Notes: generated by a model not told the origin, from the sequence alone. A DNA stretch of 64,000 nt from Actinomadura nitritigenes (GCF_017573545.1 NZ_JAGEOK010000001.1:372001-436000), one strand, 5' to 3'. Numbered from the stretch's first letter, positions 11,834-22,466 are shown. Numbers and translations are program-made.

Positions 11834-12690
11834 GACCGTCCCTTCGCCGAGGTGAGCGGCAGCCGCGGATCGACGGCCTGCCCGGACCAGGTGCCGCGGA
11901 CCCACGCGTGCGCGGGATCGTCGCAGATCCGCCACGCGCGCTCCGGCGACGGCCCGGCCATCACGTTCAGGTAGTACAGGTCGTGGCCCGGCGCCGCCAT
12001 CGACGGGCCGTGCCAGCCGTGCGGGATCAGCACGACGTCCCCGCCGCGCACCTCCGCCAGCACGTCGATCGGCCGCTCCGGCGTGCCGTAGACGCGCTGG
12101 TAGGCCATGCCGCCGTCGCCGGACACCTCGAAGTAGTAGATCTCCTCCAGGACCGCCTCGTCCGGCCCCTCCTCGTCGTGCTTGTGCGGCGGGAACGACG
12201 ACCAGCAGCCGCCCGGGGTGAGCACCTCGCACGCGATCAGCCTCTCCGCGAACGGGAACCCCTCGGGCGTGCCGAAGTTGTTGACCTGGCGGCTCGCCGG
12301 GCCCGCGCCGCGCAGCTCGACGGGGACGTCCTCGGCCGGGCCGTAGCGGGGTTCCAGGCGCGCCTGGCAGCGGGCCGCGGCCAGCGCGAACCGGCCCCGC
12401 CCCCGCACCGTCACCCGCGCGTCGCGCGGCACGTACGCGAAGTCGCTGACCCGGCTGAAGACGTCGGCGCGGCCCTCCAGCTCGAACCGCTCGCCGTCGC
12501 ACTCGACCGCGCACGACCCGGCCAGCGGCAGCACGATCATCTCGAAGTCGCCGGTGCCGAAGGTGTGGCCGCCCGGGTCAGGCAGGTCGAGGACGCGCAG
12601 CGCCGTGTGCGCCCAGCCCGCCGACTCCGGCGTCACGACCACCCCGTACGGCCCCTCCGCCGCGGAGCCCGCCGGCAAGTGGTGCCTCAT
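11830..12690 (-). CDS. iolB: 5-deoxy-glucuronate isomerase
   Basis: A 286-aa cupin-fold enzyme that converts 5-deoxy-glucuronate to 2-deoxy-5-keto-gluconate. The N-terminal MRHHLPAGS, the SSFPPHKHDE metal-binding His cluster (mid-protein) and the HGWHGPSMAAPGHDLYYLNVMAGP block are hallmark IolB segments. ATG 12690 overlaps the stop of iolC by 4 nt, and its own stop overlaps the iolD start. Tight coupling on both sides indicates one polycistronic inositol operon. Confidence 0.95.
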
Positions 12691-13634
12691 CCGGTCCTCC
12701 TCTCCGCCAGCAGCGCGTCCACCTCGGCCTCGGTCGGCATCGCGGCGGAGCAGGCGATGCGGGAGGCGACGATCGCCCCGGCCGCGCCCGCGAACGCGAT
12801 GACCCGCTCCAGGTCCCAGCCGGCGAGCAGGCCGTGGCATACCGCGCCGCCGAACGCGTCGCCCGCTCCGAGCCCGTTCGCCACGTCCACCTTGACGGCC
12901 GGCGCCCGCACCGTCTCCTCGCGCGTCGCGGCGAGCACGCCGTCCGGCCCCATCTTCACGATGGCGAGATCGGGACCGCGGTCGAGGATCGCGCGGGCGG
13001 CCGCCTCCGGCTCCCGCTCCCCCACCGCCACCTCGCACTCCTCGAGGTTGCCGACCGCCACCGTCGCGCGTTCCAGGGCCCGGCCCGCCCAGTGCGGCGC
13101 CTCCCCCGGGTCGTCCCACAGCATCGGCCGGTAGTCGAGGTCGATGACGGCGTGGCCGGTGTGCGCGCCGAGCGCGAGCAGCGTCGCCTCCCGGCTGGGC
13201 TGCTGCGACAGCCCGGTCACCGTCGCCCACACGATGCGAGCCCGCCCGATCGCGTCCAGGTCCAGCTCATGCGGGTGTATCTCCAGGTCGGGGGCCTTCG
13301 GATAGCGGTAGAAGTACAGCGGGAAGTCGTCGGGCGGGAAGATCTCGCAGAACGCGAGCGGCGTCGGCAGGCCGGGGACGGACGTGACGAACCGGTCGTC
13401 CACCCCGTACTCCTTGAGCGCCTTGTGGACGTACCGGCCGAACGGATCGGCCCCCGTCCGGGTGACGACCGCGGCGCGGCGCCCGTACCGCGCGGCGGCG
13501 ACCGCGACGTTCGTCGGGCTGCCGCCGAGGTACTTCCCGAACGACTCGACGTCCTCCAGCGGCCTGCCCACCTGGTCCGGGTAGATGTCGACGCTCACCC
13601 GCCCCATCGTGACCAGGTCGTGGGGCTCGGTCAT
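12687..13634 (-). CDS. iolC: 5-dehydro-2-deoxygluconokinase (PfkB family)
   Basis: A 315-aa PfkB-family sugar kinase that should phosphorylate 2-deoxy-5-keto-gluconate. It has the N-terminal TMGRVSVDIYPDQ typical of IolC, the first PfkB signature around GGSPTNVAVAAARYG, and the second signature NGLGAGDAFGGA with the catalytic Asp near the C-terminus. In some bacteria IolC is fused to an aldolase-like domain. This protein is kinase only, and no iolJ aldolase is visible in the window, so that step must be encoded elsewhere. ATG 13634 overlaps the iolE stop. Confidence 0.93.
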   Translation of the reverse strand: MTEPHDLVTMGRVSVDIYPDQVGRPLEDVESFGKYLGGSPTNVAVAAARYGRRAAVVTRTGADPFGRYVHKALKEYGVDDRFVTSVPGLPTPLAFCEIFPPDDFPLYFYRYPKAPDLEIHPHELDLDAIGRARIVWATVTGLSQQPSREATLLALGAHTGHAVIDLDYRPMLWDDPGEAPHWAGRALERATVAVGNLEECEVAVGEREPEAAARAILDRGPDLAIVKMGPDGVLAATREETVRAPAVKVDVANGLGAGDAFGGAVCHGLLAGWDLERVIAFAGAAGAIVASRIACSAAMPTEAEVDALLAERRTG

Positions 13635-14482
13635 GAGGCCGCCTTCGCGAGGTAGTCGAGGCTGCGCCGGACGTCGTCGCAGGGGCCGGCGCCCGCCGCC
13701 GGCTCCGTCGTCAGGACGGCGTCCTGCTCCATCACGTACCAGCCTCCGTATCCGGCGCCCTCCAGGGTCGCGATGATGCCGGAGATGTCGACGTCCCCCT
13801 CGCCGAGCGGCCGGTAGAGGCCGTCGCGCACCGCGTCGGAGTAGGCCACCTCGCCGCCGAGCACCCGCTCGGCGAGCGCGGCGTCGACGTCCTTGAGATG
13901 GACGTGCGCGATCCGCGCGGCGGCGAACCGCGTCAGCCACGCCGGGTCGGTGCCGCCCACGAGCAGGTGCCCGGTGTCCAGGCACAGCGGGACCGCGGAC
14001 CCCGACAGCACCCGCTCGACGTCCGCGCGGGTCTCCACGACCGTCCCGACGTGCGGGTGCAGCGCCGCGAGCCGGCCGCGCCGGGCCGCCCGCGCCGTGA
14101 TCGCGTCGAGGTTGGACAGCAGCGTCGCCCAGGCCCGGGTGTCCAGGGCGGGCCGCCCGTCGTAGCCGGCGAGCCCGGTCGCGGCGGCCAGCACGAGGAC
14201 GCCGCTCATCGCGTCCAGCGCCCGCTCGATCTCCGGCATCGGGTCGTGGTCCAGGTCGTGCAGGACGACCGGGACGAACGCTCCGACGAGCCCCAGCCCG
14301 TAGGACGACAGCAGCGCCTCCCGCTCGTCCCGCGCCGCCGGCAGGAACCCGTCCGGGCCGAGCTCGGTCGCGGCGAGCCCGAGGTCGCGCATCTCCGCCA
14401 GCACCCGTGCGGGCGCCATCTGGTGTCCCCAGCCGGGCACCTCGCACACGCCCCACGAGATCGGGGCGCCGGCGATCCTCAT
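13631..14482 (-). CDS. iolE: Inosose dehydratase-like TIM-barrel protein (IolE family)
   Basis: A 283-aa AP-endonuclease-2/xylose-isomerase-like TIM barrel. The N-terminal APISWGVCEVPGWG is the IolE-type signature (PI[SN]WGV), and metal-ligand residues occur in HPHVGTVVE, CLDTGHLLVGG and HVHLKDVD. The expected reaction is dehydration of 2-keto-myo-inositol to the trione used by IolD. IolI and IolH share this fold, so an isomerase role is not excluded. The start motif and operon position favour IolE. ATG 14482 overlaps the iolG stop. Confidence 0.85.
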   Translation of the reverse strand: MRIAGAPISWGVCEVPGWGHQMAPARVLAEMRDLGLAATELGPDGFLPAARDEREALLSSYGLGLVGAFVPVVLHDLDHDPMPEIERALDAMSGVLVLAAATGLAGYDGRPALDTRAWATLLSNLDAITARAARRGRLAALHPHVGTVVETRADVERVLSGSAVPLCLDTGHLLVGGTDPAWLTRFAAARIAHVHLKDVDAALAERVLGGEVAYSDAVRDGLYRPLGEGDVDISGIIATLEGAGYGGWYVMEQDAVLTTEPAAGAGPCDDVRRSLDYLAKAAS

Positions 14483-15714
14483 CGCCGCACCTCCTCGGCG
14501 CCGACGATGCGGCCCTCGCGCATGGACAGCTCGCACGCCTCGGCGAGATAGAACGCCTCCAGGGCGTCCTCCGGCGTGCAGGGGTTGGGGCGCCGCCCGG
14601 CGACGACGTCGACGAAGGCGCGCAGCTCGGCGTCGTAGGCGTCGGAGAACCGTTCGAGGAACCCGGCGTAGGGGTCCCGGGGGCCCTCGCCGCGCTCGGG
14701 CACCGCGGTGGCGGGCGTCCGCTCGTCCAGTCCGGCGACGATGCTGTCCTTGGAGCCGAAAAGCTCGAGGCGAGCGTCGTACCCGGCGGCGTTGTAGCGG
14801 GTGGCCGACACCTGCGCGAGGGTCCCGTCGTCCAGGACGAGCAGCGCCGCCCCGGTGTCGACGTCGCCGTTCTCGCGGAAGAAGTCCTCGCCGCGGTTGG
14901 CGCCGGACGCCATCACCCGGACGACGTCGCGGCCGGTGACGAACCGGATCAGGTCGAGGTCGTGGATGACGCAGTCGCGGAAGAGGCCGCCGGACGTCGG
15001 GACGTACTCGGGGGGCGGCGGCGCGGGGTCGAAGCTGCACGACCGGACGGTGTGCAGCCAGCCGAGCCGCCCGGACGCGAGGGCCTCGCGGGCCGCGGCG
15101 TTCCCGGCGTCGAAGCGGCGCTGGAACCCGACCTGCACCGGGACTCCGGCCCTCTTCGCGGACGCCACGATTTGGAACGTTCCATCAATATCGGACGCGA
15201 GGGGCTTCTCACAGAAGACGGGCAAGCCGGCCTCGAGCGCCCGCTCCACCAGGTCGGCGTGCGCGTCCGTCGCCGCGGCCACCACGAGGCCGTCCAGCCC
15301 GGCGGAGAACAGGTCCGCCACCTCACCGGCGGCCCGGACGTCCACGGCGCCCCCACGCGAGGAGCCCGGCGCTCCGCCGGAGCCGGTCAGCATCTCTGCG
15401 GAGGGACGACCCCCCACACCCCCCGGCAAAGGCGGCCCGTCCGGCGCCTTACGCTCCGCCGGCGCTCCGCTCCAGGCGCCGGTCAGCATCTCTGTGGGGG
15501 GACGACCCCCCACACCCCCCGGCAAAGGCGGCCTGTCCGGCGCCTTACGCTCCGCTGGAGCTCCGCTCCAGGCGCCGGTCAGGCGAGCCGCCAGGGCCCG
15601 AGCGCGCGCGGCGTCCGCGTCGGCGACGACCAGCGCCTCCACCTCGGGCAGTTCACACAGGGCCGCGGCGTGGCGCGCACCGATGCGCCCCGCGCCGGCC
15701 AGTCCGATCCTCAT
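14479..15714 (-). CDS. iolG: Inositol 2-dehydrogenase (Gfo/Idh/MocA family) with an internal repeat insertion
   Basis: A 411-aa NAD-dependent Gfo/Idh/MocA oxidoreductase that should oxidise myo-inositol to 2-keto-inositol, the first step of the pathway. The Rossmann motif GLAGAGRIGARH is at residues 4-15, the EKP motif (catalytic Lys170) is in VFCEKPLASD, and a catalytic-type His lies in CVIHDLDLIRFV. Family members are usually about 335-345 aa. The excess is an in-frame insertion at about residues 45-122, mostly two 32-aa Pro/Gly-rich copies, between the first Rossmann half and the segment VDVRAAGEVADLF. The reading frame stays open and the flanking domains are intact, so the enzyme may still work with a surface loop. 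It is the first gene of the operon. Confidence 0.88.
   Translation of the reverse strand: MRIGLAGAGRIGARHAAALCELPEVEALVVADADAARARALAARLTGAWSGAPAERKAPDRPPLPGGVGGRPPTEMLTGAWSGAPAERKAPDGPPLPGGVGGRPSAEMLTGSGGAPGSSRGGAVDVRAAGEVADLFSAGLDGLVVAAATDAHADLVERALEAGLPVFCEKPLASDIDGTFQIVASAKRAGVPVQVGFQRRFDAGNAAAREALASGRLGWLHTVRSCSFDPAPPPPEYVPTSGGLFRDCVIHDLDLIRFVTGRDVVRVMASGANRGEDFFRENGDVDTGAALLVLDDGTLAQVSATRYNAAGYDARLELFGSKDSIVAGLDERTPATAVPERGEGPRDPYAGFLERFSDAYDAELRAFVDVVAGRRPNPCTPEDALEAFYLAEACELSMREGRIVGAEEVRR
15173..15184. promoter_or_regulatory. Perfect 12-bp palindrome TGGAACGTTCCA inside iolG (putative operator)
   Basis: TGGAACGTTCCA is a perfect palindrome with a central CG, like LacI-family operators. 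It lies in the iolG coding region in an unusually AT-rich run of codons (GAT ATT GAT GGA ... CAA), unlike the rest of the gene. A near copy lies upstream of the start codon at 15757. Both being sites for one inositol-responsive repressor is an inference. Confidence 0.45.
15385..15576. repeat. 96-bp tandem repeat (two copies) inside iolG
   Basis: Two near-identical 96-bp units lie at 15385-15480 and 15481-15576; a few bases of a third start at 15577. Each adds exactly 32 codons, so the frame is kept. Each unit holds short inverted repeats: GGCGCCT with AGGCGCC at the ends of the first part, and a GGGGGG-TCGT-CCCCCC hairpin in the second copy (one mismatch in the first). This looks like a palindromic intergenic-type element that entered the gene and then duplicated. 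Confidence 0.85.
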
Positions 15715-15756
15715 GGAACCCCTCCCCGGTCGGCGGTCAGGTGAGTCCCGAGTGTG

Positions 15757-15770
15757 CTGGAGCGTTCCAG
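15757..15770. promoter_or_regulatory. Palindrome CTGGAGCGTTCCAG upstream of iolG (putative operator)
   Basis: This is an inverted repeat, CTGGA-GCGT-TCCAG, centred about 50 nt upstream of the iolG start (15714), where a repressor would be expected to act. It matches the intragenic TGGAACGTTCCA site except at one core position. No regulator gene lies next to the operon in this window. Confidence 0.5.
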
Positions 15771-15882
15771 GGGCGTCAACGGCCGGGCGTGCGCGCCGCC
15801 GGTAAATGAGGTGTCCGAAACCCGGCCGACTAGGCTGGCGGCGGCACCGCGCCCTGGCTGTCGCACGGTGCTCACCAAGCGC

Positions 15883-15888
15883 TAGTTT
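15883..15888 (+). promoter_or_regulatory. -10 hexamer TAGTTT, predicted leaderless start of the epimerase fusion
   Basis: TAGTTT fits TANNNT and ends 6 nt before ATG 15895. No Shine-Dalgarno is present between them. In actinobacteria this spacing predicts transcription starting at the start codon. Confidence 0.45.
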
Positions 15889-15894
15889 GATGCC

Positions 15895-17409
15895 ATGCGG
15901 GTCCTCGTCACCGGCGCCTCCGGGTTCGTCGGCTCCCACACCGTCCGCGCCCTGCTCGCCGCGGGCCACCGTCCGCGCGCCCTCGTCCGCGACCCCGGCA
16001 AGACCGCCAAGGTGCTCCAGGCCATCGGCGTCCCTGCGGAGGAGGTCGAGCTGATGCCGGGCGACATGCTCGACGCCGCCGCCGTGGCCGACGCGCTGGA
16101 CGGCTGCGACGCCGCGATCCACGCCGCCGCCGCGATCGGCGTCACCGGCCCCCACCGCGACCTGGTCGAGGTCAACGTCACCGGCACCCGCAACGTGGTC
16201 GGCGGCGCGGTCGCCCGCGGCCTGGCCTCCGTCGTGCACGTGTCCACGATCGGGATCTTCGTTCCCCCGTCCGGCCCGGTGATCACCGCCGACGCGCCGC
16301 TCGCGAGCCCCCGGACCGGCTACGGCCGGTCCAAGCTGGCCGCCGAGACGTACGTCCGCGGCCTCCAGGACGACGGCGCCCCGGTCACGATCGTCTACCC
16401 CGGCGGCGTCTGCGGGCCCGACCAGCCCCACCTCGACGCGCTGAACGAGGGCCTCGCCGCCGCGCTCGGCAAGCTGTGGCCGCTGCCCGGCGGCGGCGTG
16501 TCGGTCATCGACGTCCGCGACCTCGCCACCGCCCTGGCCCGCGCCGTCGGGTCCGGGCGGGAACCGAGCCGGTGGGTGCTCGGCGGCCACTACCTCACCT
16601 GGCTGCGGTACGCGGACCTCTGCGACGCGCTGACCGGTGTGAAGTGCCGCCGCGTGCGGGTGCCGAGCGGCACGATGCTCGCGCTCGGCTCCGCCCTCGA
16701 CGCCGCCAAGCGCGTCCGCCCGTTCGACTACCCGCTGACCCGCGACGCCGCCGAGTTCATGGTCACGCTCGTCCCGACCGACGACCGCCCGATCCTGGAC
16801 GCGCTGGACCTCACCCTGCGCCCCGTCGAGGAGACCGTGGCGGACGCCCTGCGCTGGCTGGCCGAGAGCGGACACCTCAACCCCCGCCGGGCCGGCCGGC
16901 TCGTCACCGAGGAGCGCACGATGGCCGAGCCCACCCTGATCCAGCGGACCCTGGGCCCGCTGTTCCAGCGCATCTCCGGCGCCGCGTGGTTCGCCAAGGT
17001 CGGCCCGAAGATCGTGCCGCATGTCGACCGGGCCCTGCACAAGGTCACCGGCGGCCGGGCCATGCTCGGCCAGCTCCTCGTCCCGAGCCTCGTCCTCACC
17101 ACCACCGGCGCCGTCAGCGGCCTGCGCCGGCAGACGCCCCTGGCGTGCCTGCCGGACGGCGACGGCTGGCTCGTCGTCGGCTCGAACTTCGGCCGCGAGA
17201 AGCACCCGGCCTGGACCGGCAACCTCATCAAGAACCCCGAGGCCGAGGTGAGCTTCCGCGGGGCGACCACCCCGGTCACCGCCCACCTCCTGGACGACGC
17301 CGAACGCGCCGAGGCCTGGCCGCGCCTCACCGCCGTCTGGCCCGTCTACGACCGCTACGTGGAACGCGCCGAGCGCCAGTTGCGGGTCTTCCGGCTCGCT
17401 CCGCGCTGA
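15895..17409 (+). CDS. NAD-dependent epimerase/dehydratase fused to an F420-type (Ddn-like) nitroreductase domain
   Basis: A 504-aa two-domain protein. Residues 1 to about 335 form an extended SDR/epimerase: VTGASGFVGSHTVRALL nucleotide-binding motif, IHAAAAIGVTG, and YGRSKLAAE (Tyr-x3-Lys). Residues from about 343 on form a deazaflavin (F420)-dependent nitroreductase-like domain: TTGAVSGLRRQTPLACL, VVGSNFGREKHPAWTGNL and VWPVYDRYVERAER. The frame runs through without a stop, so this is a genuine fusion. At the boundary an in-frame ATG (16921) has GAGGAG (16909-16914) 6 nt upstream, so a separate nitroreductase polypeptide may also be made. The substrate is unknown; a coupled NAD(P)/F420 reaction is speculative. 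The upstream neighbour iolG is divergent. Confidence 0.85.
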   Translation: MRVLVTGASGFVGSHTVRALLAAGHRPRALVRDPGKTAKVLQAIGVPAEEVELMPGDMLDAAAVADALDGCDAAIHAAAAIGVTGPHRDLVEVNVTGTRNVVGGAVARGLASVVHVSTIGIFVPPSGPVITADAPLASPRTGYGRSKLAAETYVRGLQDDGAPVTIVYPGGVCGPDQPHLDALNEGLAAALGKLWPLPGGGVSVIDVRDLATALARAVGSGREPSRWVLGGHYLTWLRYADLCDALTGVKCRRVRVPSGTMLALGSALDAAKRVRPFDYPLTRDAAEFMVTLVPTDDRPILDALDLTLRPVEETVADALRWLAESGHLNPRRAGRLVTEERTMAEPTLIQRTLGPLFQRISGAAWFAKVGPKIVPHVDRALHKVTGGRAMLGQLLVPSLVLTTTGAVSGLRRQTPLACLPDGDGWLVVGSNFGREKHPAWTGNLIKNPEAEVSFRGATTPVTAHLLDDAERAEAWPRLTAVWPVYDRYVERAERQLRVFRLAPR

Positions 17410-17548
17410 CCGCGTCGAGCTCCCTAACACCATGGAGAACGGTGCCGGCGCCGCCGCGCGCGCCGAATCCGGAATCGGCGGGTCGTGGCGGCCTCATCCT
17501 CCGACGCTGTGAGCCGGAACATGCTCCAGGTCGAAGCCGCGCCCTTTC

Positions 17549-18034
17549 TCAGGAGCCGCGGAGGGTCCTCGACAGGCGGCGGCCCAGCAGAAAGTAGGCG
17601 ATCACCACACCGGTGACGTTGAGGATGACGTCGTCGATGTCGAAGGCGCGGCCCATCACGACCGCGCCCTGGACGGTCTCGATGATCAGCGAGAGCACGC
17701 CGGTCAGGAGGGCGAGCCGGAGGGGACCGCGCAGGGACGTCCACACGATCGGCAGCAGGACGCCGAGGGGGGCGAGCAGCGCGAGGTTCCCGCCGATCTG
17801 CAGGAAGGCCTCCTTCGTCGGGCGGTCCATATAGAAGCGGAGCGAACGCCCGGGGTGGAGGTTCCCGCCCGCCTGGCCATTGTCGTGGACGGGTGTCAGC
17901 GTGAGCCGGAAGGCGAAATAGAAGAAGACGCCGAGAATGGCGAGCGCGATCATCACCACGAACGCGCGGAGGACGAGCACATACCAGGACACCTTTTCGC
18001 CGCGCTCCGCCGGCTGCCACATTTCCACCAACAT
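17549..18034 (-). CDS. VanZ-like membrane protein
   Basis: A 161-aa integral membrane protein with about four hydrophobic helices: one near residues 18-38, then GGNLALLAPLGVLLPIV, LRLALLTGVLSLIIETVQ and a final helix. VanZ-family residues include the conserved GNLALLAPLG segment and the SLIIETVQ...RAFDIDDVILNVTG block. Family members include teicoplanin-resistance VanZ, but most have unknown roles at the envelope. I chose ATG 18034 because GGGGA lies about 10 nt upstream; ATG 18022 is also possible. The gene is monocistronic and convergent with the epimerase fusion. Confidence 0.75.
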   Translation of the reverse strand: MLVEMWQPAERGEKVSWYVLVLRAFVVMIALAILGVFFYFAFRLTLTPVHDNGQAGGNLHPGRSLRFYMDRPTKEAFLQIGGNLALLAPLGVLLPIVWTSLRGPLRLALLTGVLSLIIETVQGAVVMGRAFDIDDVILNVTGVVIAYFLLGRRLSRTLRGS

Positions 18035-18146
18035 CCCGCGCTGGTCCCCGTTCCGCCGCGGGCTATGCGCGCCGCGGATTACGGGCACCGTTCCCGGGAC
18101 CGGGCGACGGTTTCCGGCATGTCCGAATCCTGCCGGGACCAGGGCG

Positions 18147-18176
18147 TTGACAGGACTGACCAAGCAAGCGCATGAT
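18147..18176 (+). promoter_or_regulatory. Possible promoter of the cholesterol oxidase gene
   Basis: A consensus -35 TTGACA (18147-18152) is followed after 18 nt by CATGAT (18171-18176), a moderate -10. It lies about 85 nt before ATG 18261 in the 226-nt region between the divergent VanZ-like and oxidase genes. It is a pattern match only. Confidence 0.35.
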
Positions 18177-18185
18177 TCGCCGTGA

Positions 18186-19904
<1,719 letters not shown>

Positions 19905-19922
19905 ACCCCGCAGAGAACCTGA

Positions 19923-19971
19923 GAACGCGGAACGCCCGCACCGGTGGATCCGGTGCGGGCGTTCCGCGTTC
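19923..19971. terminator. Strong bidirectional terminator between choA and lon
   Basis: A perfect 21-bp inverted repeat (19923-19943 with 19951-19971) has a 7-nt loop and no T-tract. It lies between the convergent stops of choA (19904) and lon (19977). Confidence 0.88.
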
Positions 19972-19976
19972 GTCGG

Positions 19977-22373
19977 TCAGACCGCCACGGGCGTGGTGGC
20001 CGGCTCCAGGGCCAGCTCCAGCACCTCGCGGACGTCGCTGACGGCGTGGACCGTCATGTTGTCCAGCACCTCGGCCGGGACGTCCTCGAGGTCCGGCTCG
20101 TTGCGCTTCGGCACGATCGCGGTGGTGATGCCGAGCCGGGACGCGGCCAGCAGCTTCTGCTTCAGGCCGCCGATCGGCAGCACCCGCCCGGTCAGCGACA
20201 CCTCACCGGTCATCGCCACGTCCGACCGGACCGGCCGCCCCGACAGCAGGGACGCCAGCGCCGTCGTCATGGTGATGCCCGCGCTCGGGCCGTCCTTCGG
20301 GATGGCGCCGGCGGGCACGTGGACGTGCACGCCGCGGTCCTTCAGGTCGCCGACCGGCAGCTCCAGCTCCGCGCCGCGCGAGCGCAGGTAGCTGAGCGCG
20401 ATCCGGGCCGACTCCTTCATGACGTCGCCGAGCTGCCCGGTCAGCGTCACGCCGGTGTCGCCGGTCTCCTTGTCGGCCAGCGACGCCTCGATGTAGAGGA
20501 CGTCGCCGCCCGCGCCGGTGACCGCCAGGCCCGTCGCGACGCCGGGCACGCCCGTCCGCCGCTCCGACCTGCTGAGCTCGACCTCCGGGGTGAACCGGGG
20601 ACGGCCCAGGTAGTCCTTCAGGTCGTCCGCGCCGATCGCGACCGGCAGCTCGGCCTTCTCCAGCGCGACGTTCGCGGCGACCTTCCGCAGCACCCGCGCG
20701 ATCGACCGGTCCAGCGACCGGACGCCCGCCTCGCGGGTGTACTCGGCGGCCAGCAGCCGCAGCGCGTCGTCGCCGAACGTCACCTCCGACGGCTCCAGCC
20801 CGGCCTTGTCGAGCTGGCGCGGCAGCAGGTGGTCGCGGGCGATCGTGACCTTCTCGTGCTCGGTGTAGCCGTCCAGCTGGACGAGCTCCATCCGGTCGAG
20901 CAGCGGCCCGGGGATCGCCTCCACCACGTTCGCGGTCGCGAGGAACAGCACGTCGCTCAGGTCGAGCTCGACCTCCAGGTAGTGGTCGCGGAACGTGTGG
21001 TTCTGCTCAGGGTCGAGGACCTCCAGCAGCGCCGCCGTCGGGTCGCCCCGGTAGTCGGCGCCGACCTTGTCGACCTCGTCCAGCAGCACGACCGGGTTCA
21101 TCGAGCCCGCCTCGCGGATCGCCCGGACGATGCGTCCCGGCAGCGCCCCCACGTAGGTGCGCCGGTGGCCGCGGATCTCCGCCTCGTCGCGCACGCCGCC
21201 GAGCGCGACGCGCACGAAGCTGCGCCCCATGGCCCGCGCGACCGACTCGCCCAGCGAGGTCTTGCCGACCCCGGGAGGACCGGTCAGCGCCAGGACGGCG
21301 CCGCTCCGGCGCCCGCCGACGACGCCGAGGCCGCGGTCCTCGCGGCGCTTGCGCACCGCCAGGTACTCGATGATCCGCTCCTTCACGTCGTCGAGGCCGG
21401 CGTGGTCGGCGTCCAGGATCGCCCGCGCGCCCGCGATGTCGTAGGCGTCCTCGGTCCGCTCGTTCCACGGGATGTCGAGGACGGTGTCCAGCCACGTGCG
21501 GATCCAGCCGCCCTCCGGCGAGGCGTCGGACGACCGCTCCAGCTTGTCGACCTCCTTCAGCGCCGCCTCGCGGACCTTCTCGGGGAGGTTCGCGGCCTCG
21601 ATCCGGGCGCGGTAGTCGTCCTCCTCGTCGGCGGGGTCGCCGTTCAGCTCGGCCAGCTCCTTGCGGATGGCCTCCTGCTGCTGCCGCAGCAGGAACTCCC
21701 GCTGCGTCTTCTCCATCCCCTCCTGGACGTCCTTGCGGATCGTCTCCGCGACGTCCAGCTCGGCGAGGTGGTCGCGCGTCCAGCCGATGACCAGCTCGAG
21801 CCGCTCGACGACGTCGACCGTCTCCAGCACCTCGACCTTCTGCTCGGTCGTCAGGTACGGCGCGTACCCGGCGTTGTCGGCCAGCGTCGAGGGGTCGTCG
21901 ATCTGCTGCACCACGTCCACGACCTGCCACGCGCCGCGCTTCTGCAGGATCGCGCTGACCAGGCCCTTGTACTCCTTGGCCAGCTCCTGCGCGCGCCCGC
22001 TCGCCGGCGGGGTCTCGATCGCCGTGCCCTCGACCCACAGCGCCGCGCCGGGGCCGGTCGTCCCGGTCCCGATCCGGACCCGCTGCACGCCCCGGACGAC
22101 CACGCCGGGCTCGCCGCCCGGCAGCCGCCCCTCCTGCTCGATGACGCCGAGCGTGCCGACGCCGGCGTACTGCCCGTTCACCCGCGGGACCAGCAGCACC
22201 CGCGGCTTGCCCGCCGACCGGATGCCGGGGCCCTTGGGCTGCGCCACCGCCTTGGCCGCCTCGACGGCCGCCCGCACCTCCCCGCTCTCGGACAGGTCGA
22301 GGGGCACCACCATGCCCGGCAGAACGGCCCCGTCGTCCAGGGGCAGCACCGGCAGCGTCAGGGTCTCGCTCAT
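19977..22373 (-). CDS. lon: ATP-dependent Lon protease
   Basis: A 798-aa LonA-type protease that degrades misfolded and regulatory proteins in the cytoplasm. The N-terminal LON substrate domain begins [16 protein letters not shown]. The AAA+ module has Walker A GPPGVGKT (365-372) and Walker [10 protein letters not shown]. The protease domain has catalytic Ser697 in KDGPSAGI and Lys738 in GGLKQK. ATG 22373 follows a GGAG site; the longer in-frame start at 22445 would remove the leader. A near-perfect HspR box lies 73-93 nt upstream of the start, so heat-shock control by HspR is likely, as known for Streptomyces lon. Confidence 0.96.
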   Translation of the reverse strand: MSETLTLPVLPLDDGAVLPGMVVPLDLSESGEVRAAVEAAKAVAQPKGPGIRSAGKPRVLLVPRVNGQYAGVGTLGVIEQEGRLPGGEPGVVVRGVQRVRIGTGTTGPGAALWVEGTAIETPPASGRAQELAKEYKGLVSAILQKRGAWQVVDVVQQIDDPSTLADNAGYAPYLTTEQKVEVLETVDVVERLELVIGWTRDHLAELDVAETIRKDVQEGMEKTQREFLLRQQQEAIRKELAELNGDPADEEDDYRARIEAANLPEKVREAALKEVDKLERSSDASPEGGWIRTWLDTVLDIPWNERTEDAYDIAGARAILDADHAGLDDVKERIIEYLAVRKRREDRGLGVVGGRRSGAVLALTGPPGVGKTSLGESVARAMGRSFVRVALGGVRDEAEIRGHRRTYVGALPGRIVRAIREAGSMNPVVLLDEVDKVGADYRGDPTAALLEVLDPEQNHTFRDHYLEVELDLSDVLFLATANVVEAIPGPLLDRMELVQLDGYTEHEKVTIARDHLLPRQLDKAGLEPSEVTFGDDALRLLAAEYTREAGVRSLDRSIARVLRKVAANVALEKAELPVAIGADDLKDYLGRPRFTPEVELSRSERRTGVPGVATGLAVTGAGGDVLYIEASLADKETGDTGVTLTGQLGDVMKESARIALSYLRSRGAELELPVGDLKDRGVHVHVPAGAIPKDGPSAGITMTTALASLLSGRPVRSDVAMTGEVSLTGRVLPIGGLKQKLLAASRLGITTAIVPKRNEPDLEDVPAEVLDNMTVHAVSDVREVLELALEPATTPVAV

Positions 22374-22445
22374 GCTCAGCTCCAAGTCCTTCGTCGCGGC
22401 CCCCTCGGGAGGGACCGTCCCGGTCGCCCGGGAACCCAACACCAA

Positions 22446-22466
22446 GTTGAGTCATACACACTCAAG
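22446..22466. promoter_or_regulatory. HAIR element (HspR binding site) upstream of lon
   Basis: GTTGAGT-N7-ACTCAAG matches the published HAIR consensus CTTGAGT-N7-ACTCAAG at 13 of 14 positions. It lies between lon and the divergent Nudix gene, 73 nt before the lon start. HspR represses dnaK, clpB and lon in actinomycetes until chaperones are titrated by heat damage. Confidence 0.85.

Noticed and set aside
15385..15576. CRISPR-like repeats in iolG
   Set aside because: There are only two directly adjoining 96-bp units, no spacers and no cas genes. It is a tandem duplication in a coding gene.
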